Source: Manduca sexta (Eukaryota; Arthropoda; Insecta; Lepidoptera; Sphingidae). From it: a stretch of 64,000 nucleotides of DNA. Below are positions 14,755-27,875 of this stretch, one piece after another (the first letter of the stretch is position 1; each line of letters opens with the position of its first letter). Both the position numbers and the translations under genes were made by a program. The DNA lies in contig NC_051136.1 of assembly GCF_014839805.1 (NCBI RefSeq), positions 930,001 to 994,000 on the forward strand, read 5' to 3'. Below the pieces are notes generated by a model. That model was not told where the DNA came from, made no database searches, and saw nothing but the letters and a program-made list of their open reading frames with translations.

Positions 14755-14921
14755 TAATGCTGCAGGTCGCGGCAGGTCACCTGGCAACCCCGCCGGCCCA
14801 TAAATACCCTGCCTCCAGACTCAGCGCCAATAATAAATCACTCGCAGTACATCGGACATGATTCACCGCAATTTAATCCGCGTTACATATTCATAACAAT
14901 TTTCTTAGTTTCAGGGCCCAG
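14755..14921 (+). promoter_or_regulatory. Possible core promoter with short first exon
   Basis: A GC-rich patch is followed by CATAAATA (14799..14806), then an initiator-like CTCAGC about 22 bp later, a short 13-codon frame, and a possible splice donor GGCCCAG|GTAATG near 14921. No downstream exon was identified on the plus strand, so this is weak. Confidence 0.2.
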
Positions 14922-17900
14922 GTAATGGCTAAAACCTGGTCCACAGACTGAAGGGATAAAAGGTATCTTGAGTGGCATTTTAAGATGCAGCGATTGATCA
15001 AAGCATCGATTGCGTGAAGTAGCGGGTTCATGTCGACTTCATCGCTGTATTTAATTTTCTATTTGTTCGTAGCGAAGAGTGGTACTGATGAATGAGGTAT
15101 CATGACTAGATCCTGAGAAGAAAAATGTTTTCGCACCAACCGGTTTTACCCACGACGAAATTACACTAATTTAGTACCTTATCTTACATTGGGATTCCCA
15201 TGATCTTGACTCTCAGAACGGCGGTCAAGAAGTGCTAATATATTTAGTTATACTATTTTCCTTATGTGAAATGCATGTTGTGGAGATACCACGAACACAA
15301 ATATTTACTCACGGTAATATTCACGATGGACTTCTAACCTCTAACTTACTTCCGAGACTTAAGATTCGACTTAAATTGCTTTTTCACAAGACTCATATTC
15401 GCTATTGCAATCCCTGTCTCTAGGTTCAACGGTGGTTCTCATTTTTGTCACTGAGCAGTGAAGCTCGGCAAGTCTATTCACCACCATTTTATATTATGAA
15501 ACTCAAACTATCGCTTTTGATTCTTGAAAATCGCTGAACTTACTACACTCTCTTGAGCCCTTCGTGCAATATTTATTTGTAGACCAAGTGACGCTGCGAA
15601 GCATTTCAGATGTGAGAGGCGTCATGAAAACACTCCCGTTGCTATGATTTGCGAGGATCGTGTAAACTCTCTCGTAATAGACGCGGAAACGGCCGTGAAC
15701 GCGCGTGCACTCGTTATTAATGTGCTTATTAATATACATGGACGTTGTTATGATTTTTGAACCATTTAATGCTGAGGCGAAAATATTGAAACTAATGTTT
15801 GAATTAAAAGTAATGCGTGACACTGTCCGCCAGTTGTTCGTGACCCGTCGAGGTAGCAGCATAAGTACTGTCCGTAGAACATTTATCCTGTTGATGGCTA
15901 GGTTATTCCTTGATAATAATAATCTAGACTGTTATTTTTGCCAAAATTATGACGTTTCTGTTGTGGCAATTCTTATGGCTTTTATTGTAGGGACGTTTAT
16001 ATTTCGAAAATTCTTACCGCTTATATTTCAGCTGTAAAGATATGAAGTCTCATATATGTTGAGTAATTACATTAGCTACCACGTCAATTTGCAGTTATAT
16101 CTTGGAACGATTAATTCACCACATTTTACATTGTTGGGGTGTCTGTCCTAATATCTGTGTATCAATAGATAAATAAAACTAGCTATGTAAAATCAAACAA
16201 CGATGCGCTATAATACTCCTTGGACTTCCCTCGATATTTGACGCAAAAACAACTATATGTACAACCTATTACACCTAAGTAGACAGGTTGTAATTAAGAA
16301 GCTAAGGTAGAATATAGACGAGACTTTGGTGACTAGACTAGCATTTTGAAAGCTCTATTTCTAATATCTAGTATGTGTATTTAGCTGATTTTACTGAGTA
16401 TCACAATACGTGATGAACAAAATACATATTATCGTAAAGATAAATCTTAGTTCTTTCACAATATCTTACTTCTTACTAATAATATTATAAATAGGAGAAT
16501 TTGGATGATTGTGAAAAGTGAAGTTAAAATCCGTTGAATTGTTTTGCTACAGAGACATATAGAACGTGTACTGAATTAATATAATATAAGAGTACTTGTT
16601 AACTGAGAAAAGCCACAGGGAAACTTTTACACCGGGACAAGGTTTACATGGGGCTGAACCACGCGCAATATTAAGCAATTAATAAATGTAAAGTTGTAAT
16701 GAAAAACTAGTTTATATTGTGAACTAAATACAATAAACACTTGTGTACACTGACCTGACCAACAGCTGGCGTAATTACCTACGGATTATTATGAATGAGT
16801 AGCGAACGCTTACTCAACTAATTTGTTTAAAATCTTTTTCCTTGAAGGTAATGCTCTAGTTACTAGAGTCTAGTTGTTTAATAATGTTATAGTGTATACT
16901 TGTTTCAACTATAAAACTAGTCAAATGTTAGCTAGCTAGCTAAGTATTTATTTTGTTTAGTTTTTGGCAATCTAAACTAAATGAAAGGCAATCGCAAAAT
17001 ACAACTTTATGCCGGTTTTCTATAAACTATTGACACTAACCCAGTGCTTTATTCAAGATTTAATTATATAGAACGCGGCCCTAGCATTTACATGGATACC
17101 AAACAAAAAAGTACTTTACAATAATGTCTATATGTACAAAAACAATAAAAACTTAATCACGACTATTTATTTATTGATATGTTCCCACGTATGTTCGCGG
17201 TCAGGGAAAATAGTTCATTATTCTAGGGCAGTTTAACGTTGGAGACCGAATTTTGTACACGAATAGACCACGCTTTTATAATGTTGTCACGTTGTTGTCC
17301 TATTTTAAATTCTAATGTCAGCACTTTATGACCATTCACGTTTAAAGAGCCTTTGATAAAATGTGGATGGATTCTGTTGCATTATTTTTTTGAAGCCAGC
17401 AACACTGAAAAATGTTATGATTTTGGTAATCGGACCAAGGATTTCATCAGCACAGCACAGCGTTAAGTTTTTCTATAGTTGAGTTATAGTTAGAGCAATT
17501 AAATTATTTTATTGATGGTTGACATTATTTGGGGTTTGGCGTTGTATGGTACATGAATAACAAATAGTTAGTAAAACATAAATCTATGTTTTTTGCGGTG
17601 AACGTGAATAACATTTTGTTTCTTTTTATTGTCTCCTTGTTATACGATTTATTTTATACGTGTCTCAAGTATATAATTAATGTTTAAGATACTTTTAAGG
17701 TAAAAATTTCAAAAAAAATATTTCATTATACATGTAAAAAATGTGGCTCGAACTCGCTTTTAAATACAAAAATCTTTATATTCAAGTCATTTTTATCTAC
17801 AACAACGAATTGAAACGTATTTTTTTAATCAAATTTATGTCCGTACGTACACATTATTTAGTCGGGTACAAAATATCTGACAAACAACAAATGTTGCATA

Positions 17901-18834
17901 AGAAATTCTTATTATAGTGGGAAAATACGTCTAATACAATATTACAATGTTTATGTTTCATGAAGATTACAAAAGTCCCTGTTAGCGAGAGAAAGATACG
18001 CGCTATCGTCAATACGATATGTTTATCGATATTATAAAAGATTTTAAAGGTCGCGTGCTATTTTACAATAGTGTTGAAATAATAAAAGTATAATAAAAAG
18101 AAGTACATATGTAATGTAATAGAGGTAGCCTATCTATAATCCAATGCGTGCGAACAAAAATTAGCTGTGAATTAAGTACTTATATGTATTGAAGTTTGAA
18201 CATTTAGATTTACCGCCATTTTCAATATCTCAAAAATTTTACAAACAGAAATATTTTTTTGATATGCTAACAAAGGAGTTATTTAGATTGGTTCATTCCC
18301 GGAATGGAATAGAAGATTGAGATTGGGATCGTTTATTGAAAACGGCTGATAGCAACAGTACTTTCCAAGGTAGACTGTAACTGTATGCTCTACATACAGC
18401 ATAGTAAGTACCCACTGTACGAACAACATACACAATATCTACATAACAGATTCTACCTTCGTGTATAGTTATCTGTGAGATCCTCGAATATTGTTATGTT
18501 GCTCAAACCTATAAGTGAGACCTACGAGCCACGATACAAGAAATAACATTTTAGTGAGTTTATAACTGTCAGGTGAATTTTAATTTTTTACCCACATCAT
18601 TCGTGTTCAGCGCTATGGAGACGCGAGTTGTACAAATTAAACAGCTCGTTAGCAGAGTACGAAATAAATAGTTCTGATAAACCAGCACGAACACAAATTA
18701 CGTTTTAACGACTGCAGATAAATACTAACGTTACGTAACAAATACACGCATTACCAATTTTGTTTTGATCTTGATTTCGTTTAAAATCTGGTATATTTTT
18801 CAAGGATTTATTTTAAATTTATCCATGTTGGTTT
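14922..18834. other. Gene-free sequence
   Basis: Aside from the unrecognised frame at 15503..15862, there is only AT-rich sequence with no exon-like patches. Confidence 0.45.
15503..15862 (-). other. Unrecognised 119-codon open frame
   Basis: This is the longest open frame in the left third not explained by repeats. It begins MLLPRRVTNNWRT and has no signal peptide, membrane helix or motif that I recognise. The plus strand is also open over part of it. It is probably chance, or a piece of an unknown exon. Confidence 0.12.
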
Positions 18835-18940
18835 TTTCACAGGCGGAATGACTTATCGCCTTGTTGTGGGTGACACTACTGACCATAAACTTGCCGTTTG
18901 CCTGATGGGAAGCGATACAACAGGGTACCGGACTCATTTT
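18835..18940 (+). repeat. Fragment of a common lepidopteran interspersed repeat
   Basis: TTGCCGTTTGCCTGATGGGA and AGCGATACAACAGGGTACCG match my recollection of a repeat often found next to the type seen at 19289. It has no coding potential. Confidence 0.45.
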
Positions 18941-19284
18941 TGTTCTTTACTATTATCAAATATTTACATAATATAAATTATAACACAGAAGGAATTATTA
19001 AAATCCGGTAAAAAATCAACAAGTTATAAGTCTTTGAATTTCGGTGGAAGGGGTAATTAACAAGAAACAAAAAAGAGACGTAATATCCACATGTGACGTC
19101 ATCGGGAATTACGACGCGTGCGAAAAAAAGAGATGAAGCGTTATCCCCACATCACGCCCACTTCTGCACGTTACAATATTTTAAATATGAATTACTCGCT
19201 CATTTTTTAACCAATTGTTATGCAGTTTTCGCAGGAGTGCTTCTTTTTCGTATTATTAACCATTACATATAGAATAATGTACAA

Positions 19285-19545
19285 AATCAAGCATAGGCCG
19301 GTCCCCTACTGCCCATAGGAACACCATCCAAAACCTTGAATTACAAAGTATTGTTTGGTATTACATTGCGCTCATCATCCTGAGACATGATGTTAAGTCT
19401 TATTATGTCCATGGCTGCAATGTCCGTAAAACCTGAACACAACAGTGAGTACACACTGTTGCTTGGCGGCAGAAATTGACATTGGTACCTACCCAGGCAG
19501 ACTCTCACATATGAGAGACCACCAGTAATTATAATAGTCTTATAA
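19285..19545 (+). repeat. Lepidopteran interspersed repeat, longer copy
   Basis: It contains CCTTGAATTACAAAGTATTG, CCTGAGACATGATGTTAAGT, TGTTGCTTGGCGGCAGAAAT and GACTCTCACATATGAGAGAC. A diverged relative is at 21222. I recognise the sequence type from Lepidoptera but cannot assign its class with certainty. Confidence 0.6.
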
Positions 19546-21221
19546 TTCTCAGTAATTATACTAGTTACTGCTATTATCCTTCAAACCGGAACATTACCAT
19601 GCACATTTCTAGTTGGCACGCTTTAGTTCATCTGTGATAATATATTTCTGGACATGAAAAATAAAACGTAAGGAATAATTTTACATCATCACGCATGCAT
19701 CTTATCCAATAAAGTAACCAAACTCGATAGATTTGTTGCATTAAAGATATGAACAGACTCTATAATTATTGGCGGGTCATTTCTCCGAGTTGATTGGTCA
19801 CGAGGCGATAAGTCAACAGGCGGCTGCACGTGATTGCTGTTGTTGCCTAAAACGAAACGTGTCAAGGGGAGCGGTGCACGCTCGTGACACCTGGAGTCAT
19901 CTCTAGGACTCTACTTAGTTTATAACTTTTACTTAAGGTATAAATTACGAAAAAGATTTGGCGTATTTTGTATGCCAGTTATTATTTTATTATTAACTTA
20001 AATGATAATCATATTTTCAATTTGATACGAAAGATTATGTATCACTCATAGAAGGTAGAGTGAGATCAGTTGTTGAAAAGTATTAGTTGTATCAACATAA
20101 AATAAATAAATATTTGTATTCCTTAGGCACGTTTAGATGTCTAATACGTGAGTCTCAACATGTTCGGCAACGTTGTACAACATCGTGCAATGCTGCCAGA
20201 AAAACCTCATGACGAGATAGTATTATATTAGGAAACTGTAAAGTGTACGCGGTATCTTTTGTCAATGCAAAAGACCTTTTTGGTATCATTGCGTCAGTTA
20301 TTTCTGCCATCAATCAGCATTATGCATGCATTGTTGCTTTCTGCTTGAAGGACACTTTGTAGCTATTGTAATTATGGGGGGTTATAAATAATGTCTTATA
20401 TTCGTATACTTAATCATAATATCTTCGAATGGCGAACACAGTGTACCAGTACCACATGGTGCTTTAAAATAATATAGGTTGTCGATGGTTTCGCAACTGT
20501 TAATTTGCAATCACGCACTTGTATTCAGGCGAGCGACTTTCATGTCTTCATTTAGTTATAAAAAGTTCCAAGAGCGCGTATGGCGCAACTTTCCTTAACT
20601 TGTCGCTGATAACTTTGGCCTTCTGATTGCACAGGTTTCGGTATATAGCAGATGTATAACTTATACAGATAAATAAATAAATAGAATACTGGTAAAACAC
20701 CTTAAAAACTGGTATTCAGTGAAGCTTAACCTTGGAATTTGTAGAGAGAAATGTCAGACAAAATGTTACTAAATTCAGGTTGGCAATGACGTCATCTCCA
20801 ATCCTGACCTTTACAACAGTACATAACGACAAAATAATAAAAAACAATTCACAGTCATATAATACGTAGGGACTCCCGCAACACTGTAACAAGTCTTATG
20901 TCGCTAATATTAATTGAGTACATATTAATTAGTATTATATAGGAGGTGAACTGCAGATGTTTTAAAACAGGCTTAAGAGTCGAATCATACGGACTTATGT
21001 AATGTTGCCATCCGGGAAACACTTTTATGGTCAGAATATTTTGACGGAATAAAAATTTATTTCCCTACATAAATGATAAGCAATACGAATTGGTAATCGG
21101 AGTTTCGATTACAGAATGATATTTCACTATAAGGTAATAGAACTAAATTTTGTTTCAGTTTTTTTATAGATACAATAAAAAATTGATACGAGAGTTGATT
21201 TTCTGTTATTAATCATTACAG

Positions 21222-21400
21222 TTGCCCATGAACAAGAGTAATTCCGCACACGACTTTAAATTACAAAGCTGTCCGTGGTATTATTATAGTTTGTCATCTT
21301 GAGACCTCTAATTTTATGTCCAATAATAGCTAGTAGCTGTAATACCCTACATCCAGAACACAACACAACTGCTATTTGGGGGCAAATATGGACTAATAGA
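21222..21400 (+). repeat. Diverged copy of the 19285 repeat
   Basis: It retains AAATTACAAAGCTGT, CATCTTGAGACC and ATCCAGAACACAACACAACT in the same order and spacing as the 19285 copy. Confidence 0.5.
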
Positions 21401-21730
21401 AAAAAATCTTAAATAATAGAATGATTTAAACTCTTGTTCTGATAAGCGCCATTAATAGAAGTAGCAAACAAAGTTTTATTGCAGTTACAGCGATCGTGAT
21501 ATTGCGTTGCGTCGGAAACAGAACGCGCGCGTACAATTTGCATCAAAATACCGGTTTTTAAACTTTTCCCTTATGCTATAACTGCGTGTGTAGCCCGTTT
21601 TACTTGTTTTGGATAATCGACAACTGTCACAAGGCCGTTAGGGGAGCGTTAGATGCCATAGATTGTTAAACTAGCAATACAGTTATTTTCACGCGTTACG
21701 TAGTTCATAACAATGCAATATTTACCTTAC

Positions 21731-21827
21731 CTTTTCCATTGAGTTGAGTCCTCAGCCTGGTGATCTCCCTGGAGCGACTCCTGCTCCGCCGGTGTGCGGA
21801 GATCCTCCGCGGCGATCGTGCCATCAT
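21731..21827 (-). CDS. Candidate first coding exon of an unidentified gene
   Basis: In a GC-rich island, an ATG ATG start is followed by 32 codons and then a strong donor, AAAAG|GTAAGG. The product begins MMARSPRRISAHRRSRSRSR and continues EITRLRTQLNGK, an Arg/Ser-rich start that turns into what looks like the beginning of a coiled coil. The next exon would have to start by supplying two bases of a codon; I could not find it in the 21 kb to the left. About 300 bp of GC-rich sequence upstream could hold the promoter and 5' UTR. I do not recognise the protein. Confidence 0.4.
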
Positions 21828-21829
21828 AA

Positions 21830-22150
21830 CCGCAGCACTCTACAACACCGTATCACTGTCACATACTTCACATACCACGGTACGCGCGACGAATGACATT
21901 ACACAGTTTGTTTGTAAACAACAGCATGCGCGCCAATCCGTACGCGAGCGGATAGTTGAAACTTTAATTCGAGTTTAAGGCACGAGTGTCTTGTGTAAGG
22001 CACGGCGAGGCACTGGCTTTGTTGACGGCGGCCGCGGTCGGCGTGTAGTGTGTACGTATCGCATCAGGCCGCGGTGCGCGCCACGCACCGCCACACCTGC
22101 CCGAGTTACATCACTGATAACACGCGATCGTCGCGACTGTTTGGATGCGC
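21830..22150 (-). promoter_or_regulatory. GC-rich island, possible promoter and 5' UTR
   Basis: This stretch is rich in CG dinucleotides (for example GCGGCCGCGG and CACGCGATCGTCGCGACT) amid AT-rich surroundings. It precedes the candidate first exon at 21731. No TATA box is evident. Confidence 0.3.
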
Positions 22151-22261
22151 TCTTGTTTCTGATAACAGTGATAGCGTTAAGTTTATCGAATAGTAAACAT
22201 TGTTGCACTCGGTGCATTGTCACTGAGTACTATCAGGTTAAATCTCTGATCGGATTTTCCT

Positions 22262-22440
22262 CTGTGATGTTTCTAATAAATGCTTAGAGATTAGGATAAA
22301 ATTATTTTGCGGATTATATCGCGATTTTTATGTTATAATTTTCTCGCTACGTTACTTGGACTCGGACTGAGGTGTTGGTCATCCGAAAAGTTAAAGTTAC
22401 AATATTTACTTACATTTTACAAGTATTCAATTAAAAAAAA
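22262..22440 (+). repeat. Dispersed repeat with CGACGTTTCGAAG core (copy 2)
   Basis: It shares GCGGATTATATCGCG, TTTATGTTATAATTTTCTC and GACTGAGGTGTTGGTCATCC with the copy at 25738. Confidence 0.6.
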
Positions 22441-23504
22441 ATGTATTAGTTGGTGGTCCGAATAAATAGATATTGGGAAGGTTGCAATAAACTATATTTC
22501 TTAGAAATATCAACAATAAAATATGAAACATAAAGACTCGGGAAACATCGCGCCCTAGCAAGAAAAGTTAAGATTAACAAAAAACCTCAACTCACGTTTT
22601 ATGTTTCTGAACAACACTCTTTATAACAAAATGAAAATGTATTTATATTATCCATTGTTGTACGTACCTACATCAATGGATATCATTCTTTTTTTATTTT
22701 ACGTCGTGACCGTTGCTGCACGTTATACATAGTTAGTTACCTGATTAATAATTCTGTTTTATAAAATAAATATTATTCTCCCTTGTTTTGATAAAACAAG
22801 GTACAATATTTATAATTATATCATATTTATAAATACGTGGTGCCATGTAATGAAACTCTATTACTATAATGGTACCATCGACTCAGCGACTGTCCATACT
22901 ACAAAGGGTAATTAATATATCTTTCTACATGTTCGTGTAATGTGTGCTAAAACTTTTATATATTATGTGTTATTGAAGCATTCGGGAGTATTATTATAAG
23001 GCAGCCGGAACCAGAACATTGTTGATGGGTATTTTTGTTTTTGGAACAACCGCGATAATTAACCGTTTCCGCGCCATTTCACACAACAATGACGATTGTT
23101 GGCCTTTTTGTTTTTTTGCATGTGTTATAAGTCATTTTACACTACTAATCAACTAACATAATTTAATATACTTATTTCTTTAGAGTCAAATGGTTTGCAC
23201 CTGTACATAACAAGCCTATCTGCTTTAACATATAAAGCGAAGTATACAATTATTGTAATTGTTTAGCCTCAATAAGTACCATAATTCTAGCGACAGTCTA
23301 TCCGACGTGCAATCAACTGCTGTAACATAAGCTTAACTATAGGGGTAAAAGCGTCTCTGCATACTCGAAAGTTCTTTCCAATTTACAGTACATGTAAAGT
23401 GCAGCTTACATTGGTTATCGAAGAAACTTGATTGGAACTCACCCATTATTTTAGATCTGAACCAAGCGGTACAACTTTGAAAGTCTTGTATAGGTAGTCA
23501 TATT
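22441..23504. other. Gene-free AT-rich sequence
   Basis: I see nothing here beyond simple AT-rich DNA. Confidence 0.45.
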
Positions 23505-23687
23505 CTGGGCCCTTATTCTGTATGATAGTGTAAACGCGTAACGCGGCCGTGTCATGTTATCTTCGAGAAATGTGCGTGGAATGGTATTCTGTAAGCCAAA
23601 TTTCCATAGTCCTAAACATGATGCGTTGTGTTACGTGCTTGTTACGCACTGTTAAAATAACGTGCGGGATAGAGAATAAGGCCCCTG
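23505..23687 (+). mobile_element. 183-bp MITE, family with GGGCCTTATTCT ends (copy 1)
   Basis: It begins CTGGGCCCTTATTCTGTAT and ends GAGAATAAGGCCCCTG, so it has terminal inverted repeats. The whole sequence is repeated in the opposite orientation at 29044..29226. I see no coding frame and no clear target duplication. Confidence 0.82.
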
Positions 23688-25737
23688 ATGTTTATATACT
23701 CGTTCAACAAGAAACTAAATAGAACGACCGCGTGACGTACACGGCTCAATCCTCTTATTACAATTTACCTAATACAGGGCCAATATACTCTCTTACTTCA
23801 CCTATCTACCTACCATCTGTTGTAATGTGGTGCTAAATATATCCTATGAATCAAAAGATAGAATGCGGAAGAGTACATCGCAGAATTTTAAACAGTAAAC
23901 TCGTAATCTCACTCACCGTGTCCCGTAGTTCAAAAGCTCGAATTTCATGATTAAACGAACATTACTATTTAGTAGGGTAGAGCGGGCTAAAAAGTCCGCG
24001 GGTAAAAATAATGTCCACTGTTGTATTTTCTAATGCTACATTAGAGATTTCGAGTACTGGTGTAAGGGATTAGGGGAGAGGAATGCACTGCGTGGTGCCT
24101 AGAGACTTGAATGAAGATCAGGATTCAGGACAGCACACAGTCGCGGTTCAAAAAAAAAACTTTAGTAAAATCTTTTATCTTTTTAAATTAATTATGTAAC
24201 TTAATATAGCAATTTTCTTTCTATTTGTGAAGTTTATAGTAAAAAGTTTCATGTAGGAATATGATTTTTGAAAGTATTATTATTTACAACAGATTTTTAT
24301 TTATTTACTTGCTACATTAAAATTATTATCTTAAACGTTCCATCACGCAAACGGCTTTGCCACCTTATTCTTATCCCATAATGGTTTCGGTGCCCACTAA
24401 TACTCACGTAGAGAAACTTTCAAACAAACTTATATACGGGATTTTTCATTTAAAAAAATTCATTAAAATAAGACTAACGATTTCAAAGAGCGGTGGCTGG
24501 CATCACACGAATGATACAAATTATGTTCTAAAAATTAATAGAAGCATTACCAAATAAACTAAAAATTAAACGGCTCTATTATTTTCAAACCGTGATCAAA
24601 TTATTGACCCATTCTATTTATAAATAAACTACGAATAATTGCGACACTTCCTGTCGATTCACTTCACATGCATATGCATGTTTGCGGTTAATCAGCGATG
24701 ATGACAAATGACCAGCGAGTCAGGATGTCACCGGGTCACGGGTCAAGGGCAGCTGTGACGTTACACTGGGGTAATCTGTGCGGCTTGTTAGTAAAATTGA
24801 AGGGTTTTAAGGTACACATATGGATCCAAGCAACAGTGAAGGTAATCTTGTATTTATCATTTCAGAATGCAGTCTAAGATTTTTTTCCAAATGAGTCCAC
24901 ATAGGTACAAATAGTTAATATTGACGGAATCTAAATAATGTATAACATTTTACAGATTCAAATAAATAATTTCATTTAATATCGCTAATTTACAATTGTA
25001 ATTGTCCATATTGTGTTTGACAAGTGGGGTGTCGGAGGGAGGCTAGGTCAGCTATTTGATACGTAGCTCAACCCCCTCCGGACTAAGAAGTTTGGCTTAG
25101 GTGATTCTATCGTCTTGGCATGATTTCTGAGCAACTTAATTTGTGTTTTATAATTCCACCAGAATTGTTCGAGTCTGAACTGACTTCTGGTGATAGGCTC
25201 GCACTCTACCAATTAGTATGGAACGAAGTTTGAACTTTACACTAAAAACACATTTACCCACATGATTAATTTTCAAAAAGTATTCGTAAATATGCAATTT
25301 TCGTTTAATTATCAAAATCAAATATTTCCTAACATATTATCACTCTAGGTATGCAAGAAACTGCTTATAAACGTTTAATCAGTCTGTAGATAAAAATACT
25401 TTATACTTAAACGTTCAGTTTTGAAAATATCTAACAAGCCGCTAACATCCAGCATGATGTAGAAACCACAGATGCGTGTCTGTATCATAGGTGATGAAGC
25501 GTTGTTTACTCAAGTTATTACCACATTAAACCCACTATGAATCAGTTAAAGGTAATTTAAATATTCCACAAGACTTCCTATTGTGGTCAAAGTTATTGCA
25601 ATTATCTATTGTGGTGTACAGAAAAAAGGAAACACTTAAAACCATTAATTTAATTGTAATGTATGCAGACAAACTATTAATTTCCCATGTTATTGTTCAT
25701 TCAATTAAAAATCGATGGATTGTTTGTAATGATTTAT

Positions 25738-25920
25738 GTTTACGCGATGTTTAGATATTGAAATAATTGTTTACCTACGGATTTTATCGCGGTTATTTAT
25801 GTTATTTTCTCCCGAAGTTTCGAAGACTGCAGCCTTCTTGGTCACGGGGCGGACTAAGGTGTTGGTCATCCATAAGTAAAAGTTATAATATTATCTACCT
25901 AAGTATATTTTATCATTATA
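25738..25920 (+). repeat. Dispersed repeat with CGACGTTTCGAAG core (copy 3, best preserved)
   Basis: It contains ATGTTTACGCGATGTTTAGA, GGATTTTATCGCGGTT, GAAGTTTCGAAGACTGCAGC and CTAAGGTGTTGGTCATCC. An inverted fragment lies at 52483..52530. Confidence 0.65.
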
Positions 25921-27654
25921 CAAATTTCTAAATTTTTTTAGCTGTTGACAGTCCGATCTTCGTAGATTTGTTTATTTCTTTTTTAGGTAAAGAACCAAAA
26001 TTCCAATTCAAATATTCCAAGAATTAGCGAGAAAACACAAATTAGATTAATTACTGCTTATCCAATTTTTTATGGGTACAATTTATAATAACATTATGGA
26101 ATAATTTTACTAATACTCAAATTTTATACAACATATAATAAATATAGGATATTGGATAGGGTTGTAATAATAAAACGCATATTATTAAGAACGAGAACAA
26201 ATAATATAATTATATCTGTTACATTCACATCTTCGCTTATTTTAAAACGTGACGGGCGCGAGACTCGCCCATTCTTGCGTTCTAGATAAAATCCTTTGGT
26301 AATACAATACAGCCTCGTTGGTCCCAAAACTTTTTGGTATTGATATTTGGTGACAGGACCGAGGGAAAGAAAGTTAAACAAGTATTTACACAGTGGCGGA
26401 TCAACTAGTACAATCTATAGACGTAGAGATGTACCAAGAGTTCCATATACAGTGAAGGGAACGCAGGCAGAAAAATGTGAGAGATGAAACCATCATGCGG
26501 TCAGTAGGTGCCTTCGAGTAATCGAATTGGTTTATGTAAACAGGCTAGCGGTCAGATTAGTTACGCATATCACCTTTGCAACTGGACTTAGAGAAAAGAA
26601 AGAATGTCCGCATAATATCATTGTCTCTTTTTAAAGTGATCAGTTATTTAAGGGTTCTGCTCAGTCCGCTATCTTATTCTAAGGCGAACCATCACGATAA
26701 TACTGTGTAGTAAGTACACTACATAACTAGACATCAATTGGAATCAAAGTGGCCACCAAATATACTTCAACAGTCTGCAAAAAAAATTACAATTAGACAT
26801 GGTTCGTTCTATCTAGGCTTATATGGAAGAACCACCACTGTGTTCACCTTAACTAGTCTATTCTCTATACAAATATTCATCGGGAAGGACTTCATTGTCT
26901 CTTTTCATTGGGTGTGTCAATACTATGATAATTGCTAATCAAAATACCTGTTATTTTACGTATGTGTCAGAACTGAGCCGTACCCGATGATTATATATTG
27001 TTTTAAATAATTGAATTATCGCTGCTTTTAAATAATACTGGCAATCACTAACAGACATTTTGTTTCTGATATTCCGTTACATTTAAAATCGACCAATCAC
27101 AGGCTATTTAATAGTCACGTGATTAGCAAATTTAAAACAAGCGGAAGTTAAAAACATTTTTAGGTTGGACGTAAAATTCTGTTTAATTTTATTACTATTT
27201 AAAATCAGCGATATGAAATAAATAATCATAAAATGTATCTCGCAGTGGGCGGTTGGCGGTGAGGTCTCGCGCGCCGCCATCTTAATCCAAGATAACAGTT
27301 AACAATAATAAACTGTTAGAGGTATAATGAGTTAAACATCGGTTACAAGTTACGTTCAAAAACACTAGCATTCGACATTTTGTGTAAAGATTCTGAAAAT
27401 TAGTTTCACCAACTTATCATATCACAATTATTTAGTTTATACATATACATATATAAATCTTTATATATTTTTCTATTAAATAATAAATTACAACTCATAT
27501 TTTGTATGCGTGACTGACTCGCTGCGGTCTCTATAAAAATATTTATTAATATAATAAAAATATACTAATATGCATTTATCTATCTATTTACTATTAATAC
27601 ATTCAGCTATCATGTCATTAAACGTGTAATTAGTGATATTTTTATAGATTAGCG
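25921..27654. other. Gene-free sequence with a YY1/Pho-like motif
   Basis: AAGATGGCGGC lies on the minus strand near 27275 and begins a short frame (about 55 codons) with no recognised product. The motif resembles YY1/Pho sites, which are common at promoters. The rest is AT-rich. Confidence 0.3.
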
Positions 27655-27875
27655 TCCTAAGAGCAAGAGCGGCCTACGTGCAAACTTTATTCAATTAAAA
27701 AGAAACCTCTAAGCAATTTATTTATAACTTGTTTTAGCATCTATTCATTCATTCCTCGCACTATACCTTTTTTGAAGTGTTAAAAGGGCCACTTTGCATG
27801 CGCATAAGCAATTGTCTAATAGAGGTTATTTCATTGGTGCATTAATAAATAAAATTAGGCCGTTCTTACGCTCAC
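27655..27875. mobile_element. Candidate MITE with GCAAGAACGGCCTA ends (copy 1)
   Basis: The left end GAGCAAGAGCGGCCTACGTG and right end TTAGGCCGTTCTTACGCTC form imperfect inverted repeats. A related structure is at 36303. I could not define a target duplication. Confidence 0.5.

Noticed and set aside
22000..22287. Plus-strand 98-codon frame in the GC island
   Set aside because: The composition is Arg/Cys-rich without a motif, and the minus-strand start with a consensus donor is more convincing.
25030..25085. Imperfect hairpin GTCGGAGGG..CCCTCCGGAC
   Set aside because: The arms are short with several mismatches and have no context suggesting function.
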